This document shows, one piece after another, positions 35,790-43,920 of a DNA stretch of 64,000 nt (position 1 is the stretch's first letter; every line of letters starts with the position of its first letter). The stretch is taken from NCBI RefSeq assembly GCF_000419765.1, contig NZ_ATTQ01000008.1, positions 62,001 through 126,000 on the forward strand, read 5' to 3'. The translations under genes and the position numbers were made by a program. Under the pieces are notes generated by a model. That model saw only the letters and a program-made list of their open reading frames with translations. It did not search any database and was not told the origin of the DNA. This DNA is from Rhizobium mongolense USDA 1844. Its GTDB lineage: Bacteria > Pseudomonadota > Alphaproteobacteria > Rhizobiales > Rhizobiaceae.

Positions 35790-35945
35790 AGCGCCTTTGC
35801 GACGAGTCCTCCTGCCGTGCGCTTTCCACCGGGATCCAGCCGCGCCATGTCCATGGCGCGAATGACTCGAAAACGAATGATGAAAGAACCATCCACGGCG
35901 CGGACGCGCCGTGGCTTCAGTCCTGTGACAGCACATGAATGACGA
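35790..35945. repeat. RIME-like palindromic intergenic repeat
   Basis: Two large perfect palindromes lie between fba and phzF: CGCGCCATG-TC-CATGGCGCG (35841-35860) and CCACGGCGC-GGAC-GCGCCGTGG (35893-35914), with GGGATCCAGC before and CAGTCCTGTGACAG after. This arrangement and flank match my memory of the Rhizobium intergenic mosaic element (RIME), a short non-coding repeat. No T-tract follows either stem, so they are not simple terminators. Confidence 0.6.
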
Positions 35946-36060
35946 AGGGCGGCGCAAGCTCGCCAAGCTCAATTCTCCGCATTGTCACGGCGACAAGATT
36001 GCGCTTTGGCGATCGAAGGACGTGACACATTATTGCGGCTTCCAAAATATCGGAGCCGCA

Positions 36061-36978
36061 ATGACTGTCCTTTCTTATACGACCGTCGACGTTTTCACTT
36101 CCAACCGTTTTGAAGGCAATCCGCTCGCCGTCGTCACCGGCGCAGAGCAGCTCAGCACCAAGACGATGCAGAAGATCGCAGCGGAATTCAAATATTCCGA
36201 AATCACCTTCGTCCTGCCGCCCAAGGATCCCACCAACACAGCGAATGTCCGAATCTTCACGCCGACGATGGAGGTGCCTTTCGCAGGCCATCCGAATGTC
36301 GGCACAGCTTATGTTCTCGGCCAGCAGCGGGAGATCTTCGGCAGGCCGATCGGCGACACGCTGCGTTTCGAAGAGAAGGCCGGTCTGGTTGAAGTGGCGC
36401 TTCGGCGTACCGAAGGTCGAGTCACTGCTGCAACGATCCGTGCGCCTCGGCCTCTGGATATCGGGACTGCCGTGTGCGAAGAAACCATTGCGCGCTGCAT
36501 CGGCATCGACCGCAGCGCGATCTTCAAATCGACCCACCAACCGGTATTCGTCTCCGTCGGCCTTACCTTTGCTGTTGCCGAACTCGACGGCCTGGCATCG
36601 CTGGGCGCTGCCCGACCGAATCTCACGCATTTCCAAGAGGCTGCCGGCCCGAACGCTGAAAGCAATCACGATTTCTCGCTCTTCGTCTATGTCCGTTCTC
36701 CGGACGAGCCTTGGACGATCCGCGCCCGCATGTTCGCGCCACTAGACAACGTCGCCGAAGATCCGGCGACAGGCAGCGCTTCTGCGGCACTCTGCGCCTA
36801 TCTCGTCTCACTCGCACCGGAGCAAACCATGAGCCGGCGTGTGACGATCGAGCAAGGTGTCGAGATGGGCCGGCGCAGCATCATCGACGTCGATGTCATC
36901 AAGAAAGATGGCGTCGTGACGGACGTCACGATTTCCGGCAGTTGCGTGCCGGTCATGCGCGGCGAGATCACCGTCTAG
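36061..36978 (+). CDS. PhzF-family isomerase/epimerase
   Basis: A 305-residue PhzF-like protein. The start [20 protein letters not shown] (residues 6-25) is diagnostic, the catalytic glutamate is in [25 protein letters not shown] follows, and [16 protein letters not shown] marks the second half. PhzF proteins fold like diaminopimelate epimerase; most substrates are unknown. The frame runs upstream into the RIME-like repeat, so the ATG at 36061 is preferred. Its stop overlaps the stop of a small gene on the other strand. Confidence 0.9.
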   Translation: MTVLSYTTVDVFTSNRFEGNPLAVVTGAEQLSTKTMQKIAAEFKYSEITFVLPPKDPTNTANVRIFTPTMEVPFAGHPNVGTAYVLGQQREIFGRPIGDTLRFEEKAGLVEVALRRTEGRVTAATIRAPRPLDIGTAVCEETIARCIGIDRSAIFKSTHQPVFVSVGLTFAVAELDGLASLGAARPNLTHFQEAAGPNAESNHDFSLFVYVRSPDEPWTIRARMFAPLDNVAEDPATGSASAALCAYLVSLAPEQTMSRRVTIEQGVEMGRRSIIDVDVIKKDGVVTDVTISGSCVPVMRGEITV

Positions 36979-37139
36979 GCGATCAGGTCGCGGCCAAGAA
37001 GCGCAACCGCCCAAACGGCAAACGCAATCAGCGCAATCTTCCAGAAGTCCATCCGTTGCCGCAAACCGGGCAGCCCCAGCGGCTTGATGATCTGTATAAC
37101 CATGGCAAGGACGAGCAACAGCGCCAGCAGCTTTGTCAT
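36975..37139 (-). CDS. Small membrane protein, 54 residues
   Basis: A short minus-strand gene overlapping the end of phzF by 3 bp tail-to-tail. The product has two hydrophobic helices, at about residues 3-18 (LLALLLVLAMVIQII) and 33-49 (WKIALIAFAVWAVALLG), joined by a short loop KPLGLPGLRQR. No domain is recognised. A GGA lies upstream of the ATG. The two-helix hairpin with a positive connecting loop looks like a genuine inner-membrane small protein. Confidence 0.65.
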   Translation of the reverse strand: MTKLLALLLVLAMVIQIIKPLGLPGLRQRMDFWKIALIAFAVWAVALLGRDLIA

Positions 37140-37209
37140 GGCATTATTTTTCCAATATTTCAGAATGTCACAGGACGGACATTATTCCGCGCGAACACAG
37201 CACTTCTTC

Positions 37210-37224
37210 ATGCCGTAACGGCAT
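37210..37224. promoter_or_regulatory. Perfect palindrome upstream of MFS gene
   Basis: ATGCCGT-A-ACGGCAT, a perfect 7-bp inverted repeat, sits in the 170-bp gap between the small membrane protein gene and the divergent MFS gene. Candidate operator for either. Confidence 0.4.
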
Positions 37225-37310
37225 TCCGAGCCATAATCAACACCATTGGGACAGGACGGGCAGCGTCTTGTCTTATGACTTTTTAAATCGAACTTGCCGA
37301 GAATGTGGAA

Positions 37311-38591
37311 ATGAGAAGAAATCTGCTGTCCGTCGCCGCGCTGCTTTTCGGAACGCTTTTCCTCTTCATGGGCAATGGCCTGCAGGGCATCCTGCTTCCC
37401 GTCCGCGGCAACCTCGAAGGTTATGCCACGACCACGCTCGGCCTGCTCGGCACGTCCTGGGCGGCAGGCTTTGTCGTCGGCTGCCTCGTCGCCCCCAAAC
37501 TGGTGCGGCGCGTCGGCCATGTGCGCGCCTTCTCCGGCTTCATTTCGATCATCGCCATTATCGCCCTTGTGAGCGGCATCATCATCGATCCGATCTGGTG
37601 GATCGCGCTGCGCGCCGTCACGGGCTTCTCGACCGCCGGCACCTCGATGATCATCGAAAGCTGGCTGAACGAGCGGGCCACGAACGAAAGCCGCGGTGCA
37701 ATCTTCTCGCTCTATATCGGCATCACCCTTCTCGGCGTCGTCGGCGGCCAGATGATGATCCCGCTCGAAGACGTGCGAACGCCGTTGCTCTTCATGGTCT
37801 GCGGCATCTTCTACTGCATCGCCATGCTGCCCACGACGCTTTCGACCGCAGCCTCGCCGCAGCCGCTGAAGGCCGTGAAGCTCGACCTGCCTGCGCTCTA
37901 CCGCAATTCGCCCGTCTCCTGCCTCGGCATCTTGATGGTCGGCATCGCCAATGGTGCCTACGGCACGCTCGGAGCGGTTTTCGGGGCAGGTGCGGGACTT
38001 TCCGATGCCAGCATCGCAATCATGATGAGCGCCACCATTTTCGCCGGTGCGCTGATGCAGCTTCCGGCCGGCCGCCTTTCCGATCGTATCGACCGCCGCT
38101 ATGTTCTGGCAGTGATGTCGGCGATTGCCGCGGTCGCTGGCCTTCTGATCGTGGTGCTGCATCCCTCTTCGCCCGCGCTTCTGATCGGCCTTGTCATCCT
38201 CTACGGTGCAGTTGCCAACACGCTCTATCCGATCGCCGTAGCGCATGCGAACGACTTCGCCTCCGCCGAGGATTTCGTGAAGGTTTCCGGCGGGCTCCTG
38301 CTGCTCTATGGTATCGGGACGGTGATCGGACCAACGATCGGCGGCCCTGTGATGGCGATGACAAGCCCGCACGCGCTCTTCCTCGTCACGGCGCTGTCGC
38401 ATGTCTTCATCACCGCTTACGCAATCATCCGCAGCCGCATTCGCGCCGCAGTGCCGGCAAGCGAACGCGACACTTACACGACGATGCCGACCGGCACCTC
38501 GCAGATGCTGACGCCCGAGAGCATGTCGCTTGTCGAGCCCATGTCGAACAAGCCTCCCGAAAGCGACGATCCTGCTGTAAAATACGGCTGA
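37311..38591 (+). CDS. MFS transporter (YcaD-like)
   Basis: A 426-residue major facilitator with about 12 helices. It starts RRNLLSVAALLFGTLFLFMGNG and contains the conserved TGFSTAGTSMIIESWLNERA block near residues 98-117, typical of the YcaD/UMF2 group whose substrates are unknown. GTG at 37305 is also in frame, and the ATG at 37311 is preferred. The DUF1192 gene follows 21 bp later with its own ribosome site. Confidence 0.88.
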   Translation: MRRNLLSVAALLFGTLFLFMGNGLQGILLPVRGNLEGYATTTLGLLGTSWAAGFVVGCLVAPKLVRRVGHVRAFSGFISIIAIIALVSGIIIDPIWWIALRAVTGFSTAGTSMIIESWLNERATNESRGAIFSLYIGITLLGVVGGQMMIPLEDVRTPLLFMVCGIFYCIAMLPTTLSTAASPQPLKAVKLDLPALYRNSPVSCLGILMVGIANGAYGTLGAVFGAGAGLSDASIAIMMSATIFAGALMQLPAGRLSDRIDRRYVLAVMSAIAAVAGLLIVVLHPSSPALLIGLVILYGAVANTLYPIAVAHANDFASAEDFVKVSGGLLLLYGIGTVIGPTIGGPVMAMTSPHALFLVTALSHVFITAYAIIRSRIRAAVPASERDTYTTMPTGTSQMLTPESMSLVEPMSNKPPESDDPAVKYG

Positions 38592-38612
38592 GAACCGGAC
38601 GGAGGATTGCTC

Positions 38613-38801
38613 ATGAGTTTCATTGACGATGATCTGCCTAAGAAGGCGGCTTACGAAATCGGATCCGATCTCTCCATGCTTTCCGTGGACGAGCTGAAGG
38701 AGCGTGTCGAACAGCTGAAGGCGGAGATTACCCGCATAGAGGCCGAAGTCACGAGGAAAGCTTCAGGCCGCGCCGCAGCCGAAAGCCTTTTTCGCTCCTA
38801 G
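38613..38801 (+). CDS. DUF1192 family protein
   Basis: A 62-residue acidic protein (SFIDDDLPKKAAYEIG) with a short coiled coil (LSVDELKERVEQLKAEI). It matches DUF1192, a small alphaproteobacterial family of unknown function. GGAGG at 38601-38605 sets the ATG at 38613. In many rhizobia it neighbours the rcdA (DUF1465) gene, as here. Confidence 0.88.
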   Translation: MSFIDDDLPKKAAYEIGSDLSMLSVDELKERVEQLKAEITRIEAEVTRKASGRAAAESLFRS

Positions 38802-38864
38802 CGTTCGATCAAAGGCGACAGGCAAGCGAATAACCGCTGCCGGAAGTCTTAATACGAAACAATG

Positions 38865-38879
38865 TTAATAGAATATTAA
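38865..38879. promoter_or_regulatory. CtrA box 1
   Basis: TTAA-TAGAATA-TTAA is an exact TTAA-N7-TTAA match to the CtrA consensus. It lies just upstream of the candidate sRNA start, with a GATATTAC -10-like sequence about 10 bp downstream. Confidence 0.65.
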
Positions 38880-38899
38880 GCTTTATGAGATATTACTGT

Positions 38900-39006
38900 T
38901 CTTATCCAGATTTCGTCTGGATCTCAGACAGTTTTCCATGCGGCGAATTGGTCTGATTTTTCTCCCTGTTTTACCTTGAGAGCCGCTTTTGCGGCTCTTC
39001 TTTTTG
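38900..39006 (+). ncRNA. Candidate small RNA with intrinsic terminator
   Basis: An approximately 105-nt region with three stems: ATCCAGA-TTTCG-TCTGGAT (38904-38922), TCAGAC/GTCTGA (38924-38956), and AGAGCCGC-TTTT-GCGGCTCT (38979-38998) followed by TCTTTTT. The terminator lies 177 bp after the DUF1192 stop, with a CtrA box and -10-like site in between, so a separate transcript fits better than a long 3' UTR. Alphaproteobacterial sRNA families are known near rpmE in rhizobia, but I cannot say this is one of them. Confidence 0.5.
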
Positions 39007-39039
39007 CGCCGGCGCCGATTTCCCACGAAACTGTGGAAG

Positions 39040-39054
39040 TTAACCTTTTCTTAA
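39040..39054. promoter_or_regulatory. CtrA box 2 (rcdA upstream)
   Basis: TTAA-CCTTTTC-TTAA, an exact CtrA consensus with the preferred TTAACC start, 125 bp upstream of the rcdA ATG. Consistent with CtrA control of rcdA. Confidence 0.7.
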
Positions 39055-39178
39055 GAAACGCCTTGCGCATCTGGGCTAAAGATACCATCCTAAAGACATA
39101 AAGACAGACCTCTGAAACTTTTGTTTCAGGCTGGCGTTACCTGAACATATGTAGACGCGTGCAACAGGAACCATTTGA

Positions 39179-39694
39179 ATGTCGGAACTCGGTTTGAACA
39201 CAATCAGTTTTGCGGGCCGCGTTGCCGCATCCTCGCAGTTCAAGACTCTGTACGCGGAAGGCATGTCGCTGGTCGAGGAAACTGCCGCCTATCTGGATGG
39301 CAATGGCCGCGCCGCATCCAAGGTTCTACCCCGCATGGCTTCTGTTCTCTACGCTGCCGAATCGATGCGCCTCACGACCCGCCTGATGCAGATGGCGTCC
39401 TGGCTGCTCCTGCAGCGTGCCGTCAATAACGGCGAGATGTCACGAGACCAGGTTCTCGCTGAAAAGAACAAGGTCCGCCTCGACGGGTTCAACGTGGACC
39501 GCAATGCTCCAGGCTGGGGCGATCTGCCGGAAGCCTTCCGCGATCTCGTCGAACGCTCGCTGCGCCTACAGAACCGCGTTGCCCTTCTCGACCGTGAAAT
39601 CTATCGCCCGAATGAAGCGCCAATCGTTCCCGACAATCAGAACAGCGTCCAGGCACAACTGAGCCTGCTGCAAACGGCTTTCGGCAACAACTGA
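39179..39694 (+). CDS. rcdA: RcdA, adaptor for CtrA degradation (DUF1465)
   Basis: A 171-residue helical protein of the DUF1465/RcdA family. Typical blocks are FKTLYAEGMSLVEETAAYLDG near residues 22-42, the helix RLTTRLMQMASWLLLQRAVNNGEM near 64-87, and a disordered C-terminal tail (PNEAPIVPDNQNS). In Caulobacter RcdA works with CpdR and PopA as an adaptor for ClpXP proteolysis of the cell-cycle regulator CtrA. The two CtrA boxes upstream suggest a feedback loop in which CtrA drives its own adaptor. A terminator follows. Confidence 0.88.
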   Translation: MSELGLNTISFAGRVAASSQFKTLYAEGMSLVEETAAYLDGNGRAASKVLPRMASVLYAAESMRLTTRLMQMASWLLLQRAVNNGEMSRDQVLAEKNKVRLDGFNVDRNAPGWGDLPEAFRDLVERSLRLQNRVALLDREIYRPNEAPIVPDNQNSVQAQLSLLQTAFGNN

Positions 39695-39718
39695 GAGCTT
39701 GCATAGACTAAAGATGGA

Positions 39719-39748
39719 ACCGGCTGCGTGATACGCGGCCGGTTTTTT
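39719..39748 (+). terminator. Rho-independent terminator of rcdA
   Basis: ACCGGCTGCG-TGATA-CGCGGCCGGT (one T-G pair) followed by TTTTTT, 24 bp after the rcdA stop. Confidence 0.85.
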
Positions 39749-39769
39749 GTTGCATACTCCATGTTGTAG

Positions 39770-39985
39770 CTACATCCAGGAGGAAGGCGAGAAGGCGACT
39801 GCCGTTCTCGAGGCGATGGGGTTTCTGACGCAATCCGTCTTCTGATGATGCGGGTGCCGACGAGCATCGCCTACGCTTCGAAGTCAACGTGCCGAAGCGT
39901 TCACTGAAAAAACAATGAAGGAACTGGAAGAAGGCAAAGCCAAGCGGTTCGAAATGCCGACGCCCTCTTCGACGGTCTGTGCTGA
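39770..39985 (+). pseudogene. Decayed DinJ/RelB-type antitoxin
   Basis: Readable fragments in shifting frames match a DinJ-type antitoxin in order: GEKATAVLEAMGF (39786-39824), then TGA TGA, DEHRLRFEVNVP (39859-39894), AEAFTEKTMKELEEGKAKRFE (in another frame, 39891-39953) and DALFDGLC-stop (39959-39985). At least three frame changes and internal stops mean it cannot give a functional protein. Confidence 0.7.
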
Positions 39986-40186
39986 CGCCTGTTCAATCCG
40001 GAAAGTTCAAACGGGAGGTCAAGCGCATGGAAAAGCGCCGCAGGAACATCCGCTAGTTAGAGATGCCTGCTTTTCATGATCAAAGAACGCCGAGCACTCA
40101 GATCATCCGTTGTGCGGCAATTGGTTGCTGCTCTATCTCATCGAGGTTCGTGAACCTTTGCAGGTCCCGGCACTCATTCAGACTGA
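39982..40186 (+). pseudogene. Decayed YafQ-type mRNA interferase toxin
   Basis: Begins LTPVQSGKFKREVKRMEKRR, the YafQ N-terminus, overlapping the antitoxin stop as in dinJ-yafQ operons. It hits TAG at 40054-40056. Later pieces in other frames are SDHPLCGNWLLLYLIE (40098-40145) and a terminal GTHSD-stop (near 40175-40186), matching the HPL and THSDLF catalytic regions. A central stretch is lost. Clearly inactive. Confidence 0.72.
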
Positions 40187-40199
40187 TTCAAGCAATAAA

Positions 40200-40224
40200 A
40201 AAGCCCGGAAACCCGGGCTCTTTT
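40200..40224 (-). terminator. Terminator of rpmE
   Basis: On the minus strand AGCCCGG-GTTT-CCGGGCT is followed by TTTTTATT, 24 bp after the rpmE stop. Confidence 0.85.
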
Positions 40225-40247
40225 CAAATTCGGTACCGCAGAAGCGA

Positions 40248-40469
40248 TTAGAGGCCGAGGCCGCCGAAGCGCTTGTTGAACTTGGACACGCGGCCGCCGC
40301 GGTCCATGAGCTGCTGGTTGCCGCCGGTCCAGGCCGGGTGGGACTTGGAATCGATTTCGAGGTTCATGACAGCGCCTTCCGAACCCCAGGTCGAGCGGGT
40401 TTCGTATTCGGTGCCATCGGTCATCACCACCTTGATGACGTGGTAGTCGGGATGGATATCAGCCTTCAT
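40248..40469 (-). CDS. rpmE: 50S ribosomal protein L31
   Basis: A 73-residue L31. It begins KADIHPDYH and ends [13 protein letters not shown], with [10 protein letters not shown] in the middle. The zinc-binding cysteines of the C+ type are absent. The frame extends to 40508, but the family start and GGAAG ribosome site fix the ATG at 40469. It is divergent from the ABC exporter gene. Confidence 0.95.
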   Translation of the reverse strand: MKADIHPDYHVIKVVMTDGTEYETRSTWGSEGAVMNLEIDSKSHPAWTGGNQQLMDRGGRVSKFNKRFGGLGL

Positions 40470-40661
40470 AACAATCTTCCTGCGATGCCAGGGTCCAATT
40501 TGACGCAAGTCATTGCGGCAAGAGAACCGATTGAATAAATGAAGCCGCAGTCGCTAAGGCTACGGCTTCCCATTCGGATGCGGTGCCTATACATGAAGGC
40601 CGCCCGGATAACAAGGGCCTACAAGCCGCTGTTCAGCGGTATTGGGGCGATTGGAGATGAT

Positions 40662-42464
40662 TTGGCAAACGCAGTGCAGACCGCGGAAAAGAAGTCGCGT
40701 TCCTTGAAGCCGCTGGCAAGGCTGGCGCCCTATGTGAAGCGTTACCGGGGCATCGTCGCAGGCGCGCTGGTTTCGCTTATCGTTGCCGCCGTGACATCGC
40801 TCACGCTTCCGCTTGCCGTGCGCCGCATGATCGATCATGGCTTCACGCAAGCTGACGGCACCTTCATCAACAGCTACTTTGCCATGTTGTTGGTCATCGC
40901 CGTCATACTCGCGGCCGCAAGCGCCTTTCGCTACTATTTCGTCATCACGCTCGGCGAACGCATCGTCTCGGATCTGCGCCGGGATGTCTTTGCTCATGTC
41001 ACGCGGCTTTCTCCCTCCTTCTTCGATGTCAACCAGTCCGGCGAGATTGTGTCACGCCTGACGGCCGATACCACGCAGATCAAATCGGCTGTCGGTGCCA
41101 CCGCCTCGGTGGCGCTTCGCAATCTGATCCTCTGCCTCGGTGCCATGGGCATGATGATCGTCACCTCGCCGAAGCTTTCAAGTCTTGTGCTCGGCGCAAT
41201 CCCGCTGATCGTCTTCCCGCTCGTCGGCTTCGGGCGGTCCGTGCGCAAGCGCTCCCGAGCCGCGCAGGATACCCTCGCCGAAGCTTCCGCTTTTGCCAAC
41301 GAGACGATTGCTGCCACGCGCACCGTCCAGGCCTTCAACGGCGAGGATGCGGCCGCAAGCCGCTACGGCGCTGCCGTCGAATCCGCCTATGAGGCAGCAC
41401 GCTCCGCCATCCGCTCGCGCGCGCTTTTGACAGGCATTGCGATCACCTTGATCTTCGGCAGCGTCGTTGCTGTCCTTTGGGTTGGCGCGCACAATGTTCT
41501 GACGGGAACGCTGTCTGCCGGTACGCTCGGGCAGTTCCTGCTCTATTCGGTCATCGCCGCCGGCTCTCTCGGCGCTTTGTCGGAAGTCTGGGGAGAACTC
41601 TCGCAAGCGGCAGGCGCCGCCGACCGGCTGACCGAGCTGCTGGACGAAGTCTCGACGATCGCAGCACCGGAAAAGCCCGAGACCCTGCCCGTTCCGACCC
41701 GGGGACGCGTCGAATTCTCGAACGTGCACTTCGCCTATCCGTCACGCCCCGGAAAATCGGCGCTGCATGGCCTGAGCTTCAATGTGACGCCGGGCGAAAC
41801 CGTCGCCATTGTCGGCCCATCAGGCGCCGGCAAGAGCACCGTCTTCTCTCTGCTGCTCCGCTTCTACGATCCGCAGCAGGGCAGCGTCGGGATCGATGGT
41901 ATCGATGCGCGCGAAGTAACGCCCGGCGATCTGCGCGAACGCATGGCGATCGTGCCGCAGGACGTCACCATCTTTGCCGCTTCAATCCACGACAACATCG
42001 CCTTCAGCCGCCCCGGCGCGACGCGCGAGGACGTACGCGCCGCAGCGATTGCCGCCCAGGCCGATGAATTCATCGCGAGGTTGGACAAGGGCTACGACAC
42101 CGAGGTCGGCGAGCGCGGCATTACCCTTTCCGGCGGCCAGCGCCAACGTATCGCCATCGCCCGCGCGATCCTGAAGAACGCCCCGATCCTCCTGCTCGAT
42201 GAAGCGACGTCAGCCCTTGACGCCGAGAGTGAAACGCTGGTGCAGAAGGCGCTCGACGGCCTCATGCACGGCCGCACGACGCTCGTCATCGCCCATCGCC
42301 TTGCGACCGTTTTGAAAGCCGACCGCATCCTCGTCATGGATCAGGGCCGCATCATCGAGGAAGGCACGCATCAGAGCCTGATCCGCCACGGCGGCATCTA
42401 TGCCAAGCTGGCAAAGCTGCAGTTCGATGCAGGTGCAGAAGAGTTCCTGGCGACCGTCAAATAG
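40662..42464 (+). CDS. ABC transporter, fused permease-ATPase (MsbA-like exporter)
   Basis: A half-transporter of about 600 residues. Six membrane helices span about residues 25-320. The ATPase domain follows with Walker A GPSGAGKST (near 384), signature LSGGQRQRIAIARA (near 489), Walker B ILLLDEATSALD (near 509) and the H-loop histidine in VIAHR. It is closest to MsbA-related lipid or drug exporters (TIGR02204). The frame opens at 40539, but the TTG at 40662 with GGAG upstream gives the usual length. The substrate is not known. Confidence 0.9.
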   Translation: MANAVQTAEKKSRSLKPLARLAPYVKRYRGIVAGALVSLIVAAVTSLTLPLAVRRMIDHGFTQADGTFINSYFAMLLVIAVILAAASAFRYYFVITLGERIVSDLRRDVFAHVTRLSPSFFDVNQSGEIVSRLTADTTQIKSAVGATASVALRNLILCLGAMGMMIVTSPKLSSLVLGAIPLIVFPLVGFGRSVRKRSRAAQDTLAEASAFANETIAATRTVQAFNGEDAAASRYGAAVESAYEAARSAIRSRALLTGIAITLIFGSVVAVLWVGAHNVLTGTLSAGTLGQFLLYSVIAAGSLGALSEVWGELSQAAGAADRLTELLDEVSTIAAPEKPETLPVPTRGRVEFSNVHFAYPSRPGKSALHGLSFNVTPGETVAIVGPSGAGKSTVFSLLLRFYDPQQGSVGIDGIDAREVTPGDLRERMAIVPQDVTIFAASIHDNIAFSRPGATREDVRAAAIAAQADEFIARLDKGYDTEVGERGITLSGGQRQRIAIARAILKNAPILLLDEATSALDAESETLVQKALDGLMHGRTTLVIAHRLATVLKADRILVMDQGRIIEEGTHQSLIRHGGIYAKLAKLQFDAGAEEFLATVK

Positions 42465-42467
42465 ACG

Positions 42468-43685
42468 TTACCCCTGAGGAAACGCGTAGACATCCACAGG
42501 CACATCCAAGCCGCGCAGCGGGTGGGATCCGAGGCTCTCCAGGTCGCTTTCGCACCCTGCCATTTCGACGAAGGCTTTCGACAGCAGCACAGGACGCTTA
42601 ATTTCCTTGGTCAGGCTCTCCAGCCGCGATGCAATGTTGACGGCCGGGCCGATGACGGTGAAATCGAGTCGCTTGCGCGAGCCGATATTGCCGTACATAA
42701 CATCCCCCACATGCACGCCGACGCCATAGCGCAGCTCCACATGTCCCCGTTCCGCGTTGAAGAGATTGAGCTCGGTCATCGCCGCTTGCGCTTCCTTGAT
42801 CGCCCGGAGAAGATTGATGCAGGCATCCGGATTGGTCAGCGGAAATATGGCGAGCAAGCCGTCGCCCATGAATTTCAGGATTTCGCCGCCGTGCTTTTCG
42901 ATTGGCTCCGACATGGCATCAAAATAGGCGTTGAGCAGTTCGATGACATCGTCGCGCGGCCATAAGTCGGAGATCGTCGTGAAGTCGCGCAAGTCGCAGA
43001 TGAGGATCGCGGCGCCGACCGTCGCGCCGCTGCCGCGGGTCGTGGCGCCTGCAAGAATCTGCTCGCTGGCATGCGGCCCGACATAGGTCTGCAGCAGCGT
43101 GCGGGCAAGAATGTTCTTGATGCGGATTTCGGTGACAAGCGTGAGCGCCGGTAAAAGGTCCTTGAGGAAGGTCAGATGGTCTTCCTTAAAGCCGCCTGGC
43201 CTGTCGCTTGAGAAGGTAATCACGTGCCGTTTTCCGAGTGTGTGCTCCATCGGCCATGCCACATAGTCCGTCAGCCCCTCACCCTGCAACTCGCCATAGA
43301 GCGGATAGGAAGCAACTTCTCCTTCGAGGTTCTGCCGCACTTCCCTACCGCCGCTGAAGATCTCGTTCATCGGGCTGTTCAGGAATTGCGACGTTGTCTC
43401 GACGCCGTAACCGAAGGTGGTGATCTTTGCTTCCTGCAAGCCGGGATGCCAGAGGATGCGCGCGCCGAGCCATTGAGGATGCAACGTCCGGAAATGCATC
43501 GTCGCGCGGGCGACGGGAACGCCCGAAGCTCGCAGCCGCTCGCACATCTCCACTAAAATATTGTCGATGAACCGCTGGTTGCGCGTTTCATTGATCAGCC
43601 AGTCGAGGATCTTGTGCCGGCGCACCGGCCAAAGACCGTCCTCCTCGTTCTCAACTGCCGGAAATGGATTGGATACCGGCTGCAT
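42468..43685 (-). CDS. Class III adenylate/guanylate cyclase
   Basis: A 405-residue cyclase. The N-terminal half is a sensory region of unknown fold; the class III catalytic domain covers about residues 215-400. Metal-binding Asp residues are in LICDLRDFTT and FMGDG, the purine-selecting Lys/Asp pair in EILKFMGDG and RLDFTVIG is of the adenylate type, and the transition-state Asn/Arg pair is in AVNIASRL. Rhizobia have many such cyclases of undefined role. The frame opens at 43742; GGAG upstream of 43685 supports that ATG. It converges with the ABC gene, 3 bp apart. Confidence 0.9.
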   Translation of the reverse strand: MQPVSNPFPAVENEEDGLWPVRRHKILDWLINETRNQRFIDNILVEMCERLRASGVPVARATMHFRTLHPQWLGARILWHPGLQEAKITTFGYGVETTSQFLNSPMNEIFSGGREVRQNLEGEVASYPLYGELQGEGLTDYVAWPMEHTLGKRHVITFSSDRPGGFKEDHLTFLKDLLPALTLVTEIRIKNILARTLLQTYVGPHASEQILAGATTRGSGATVGAAILICDLRDFTTISDLWPRDDVIELLNAYFDAMSEPIEKHGGEILKFMGDGLLAIFPLTNPDACINLLRAIKEAQAAMTELNLFNAERGHVELRYGVGVHVGDVMYGNIGSRKRLDFTVIGPAVNIASRLESLTKEIKRPVLLSKAFVEMAGCESDLESLGSHPLRGLDVPVDVYAFPQG

Positions 43686-43920
43686 GTCAAACTCCACGAT
43701 CTCGTCCCGCCAAGCGTACAAATTCGATTGCGTCTTTCGCATAGATGGTTATCGGAGGACGGATTGTAATATCAATAGTCGGATAGTTTACCTCAGCGAC
43801 TAAAGTTGCAATTCCATGCGGCCGCTTTCGGTTGCTTTTATCCTCCTCCGCCCTACCCTCCTTTTGCCTGATTTGATGCAATTGGGAAACATCATCGCTG
43901 AATTCCGGGAGGAGAATCGA

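Noticed and set aside
38900..39006. Naming the candidate sRNA as a known alphaproteobacterial family member
   Set aside because: I recall a family near rpmE in Sinorhizobium, but I cannot verify sequence identity, so no name is given.
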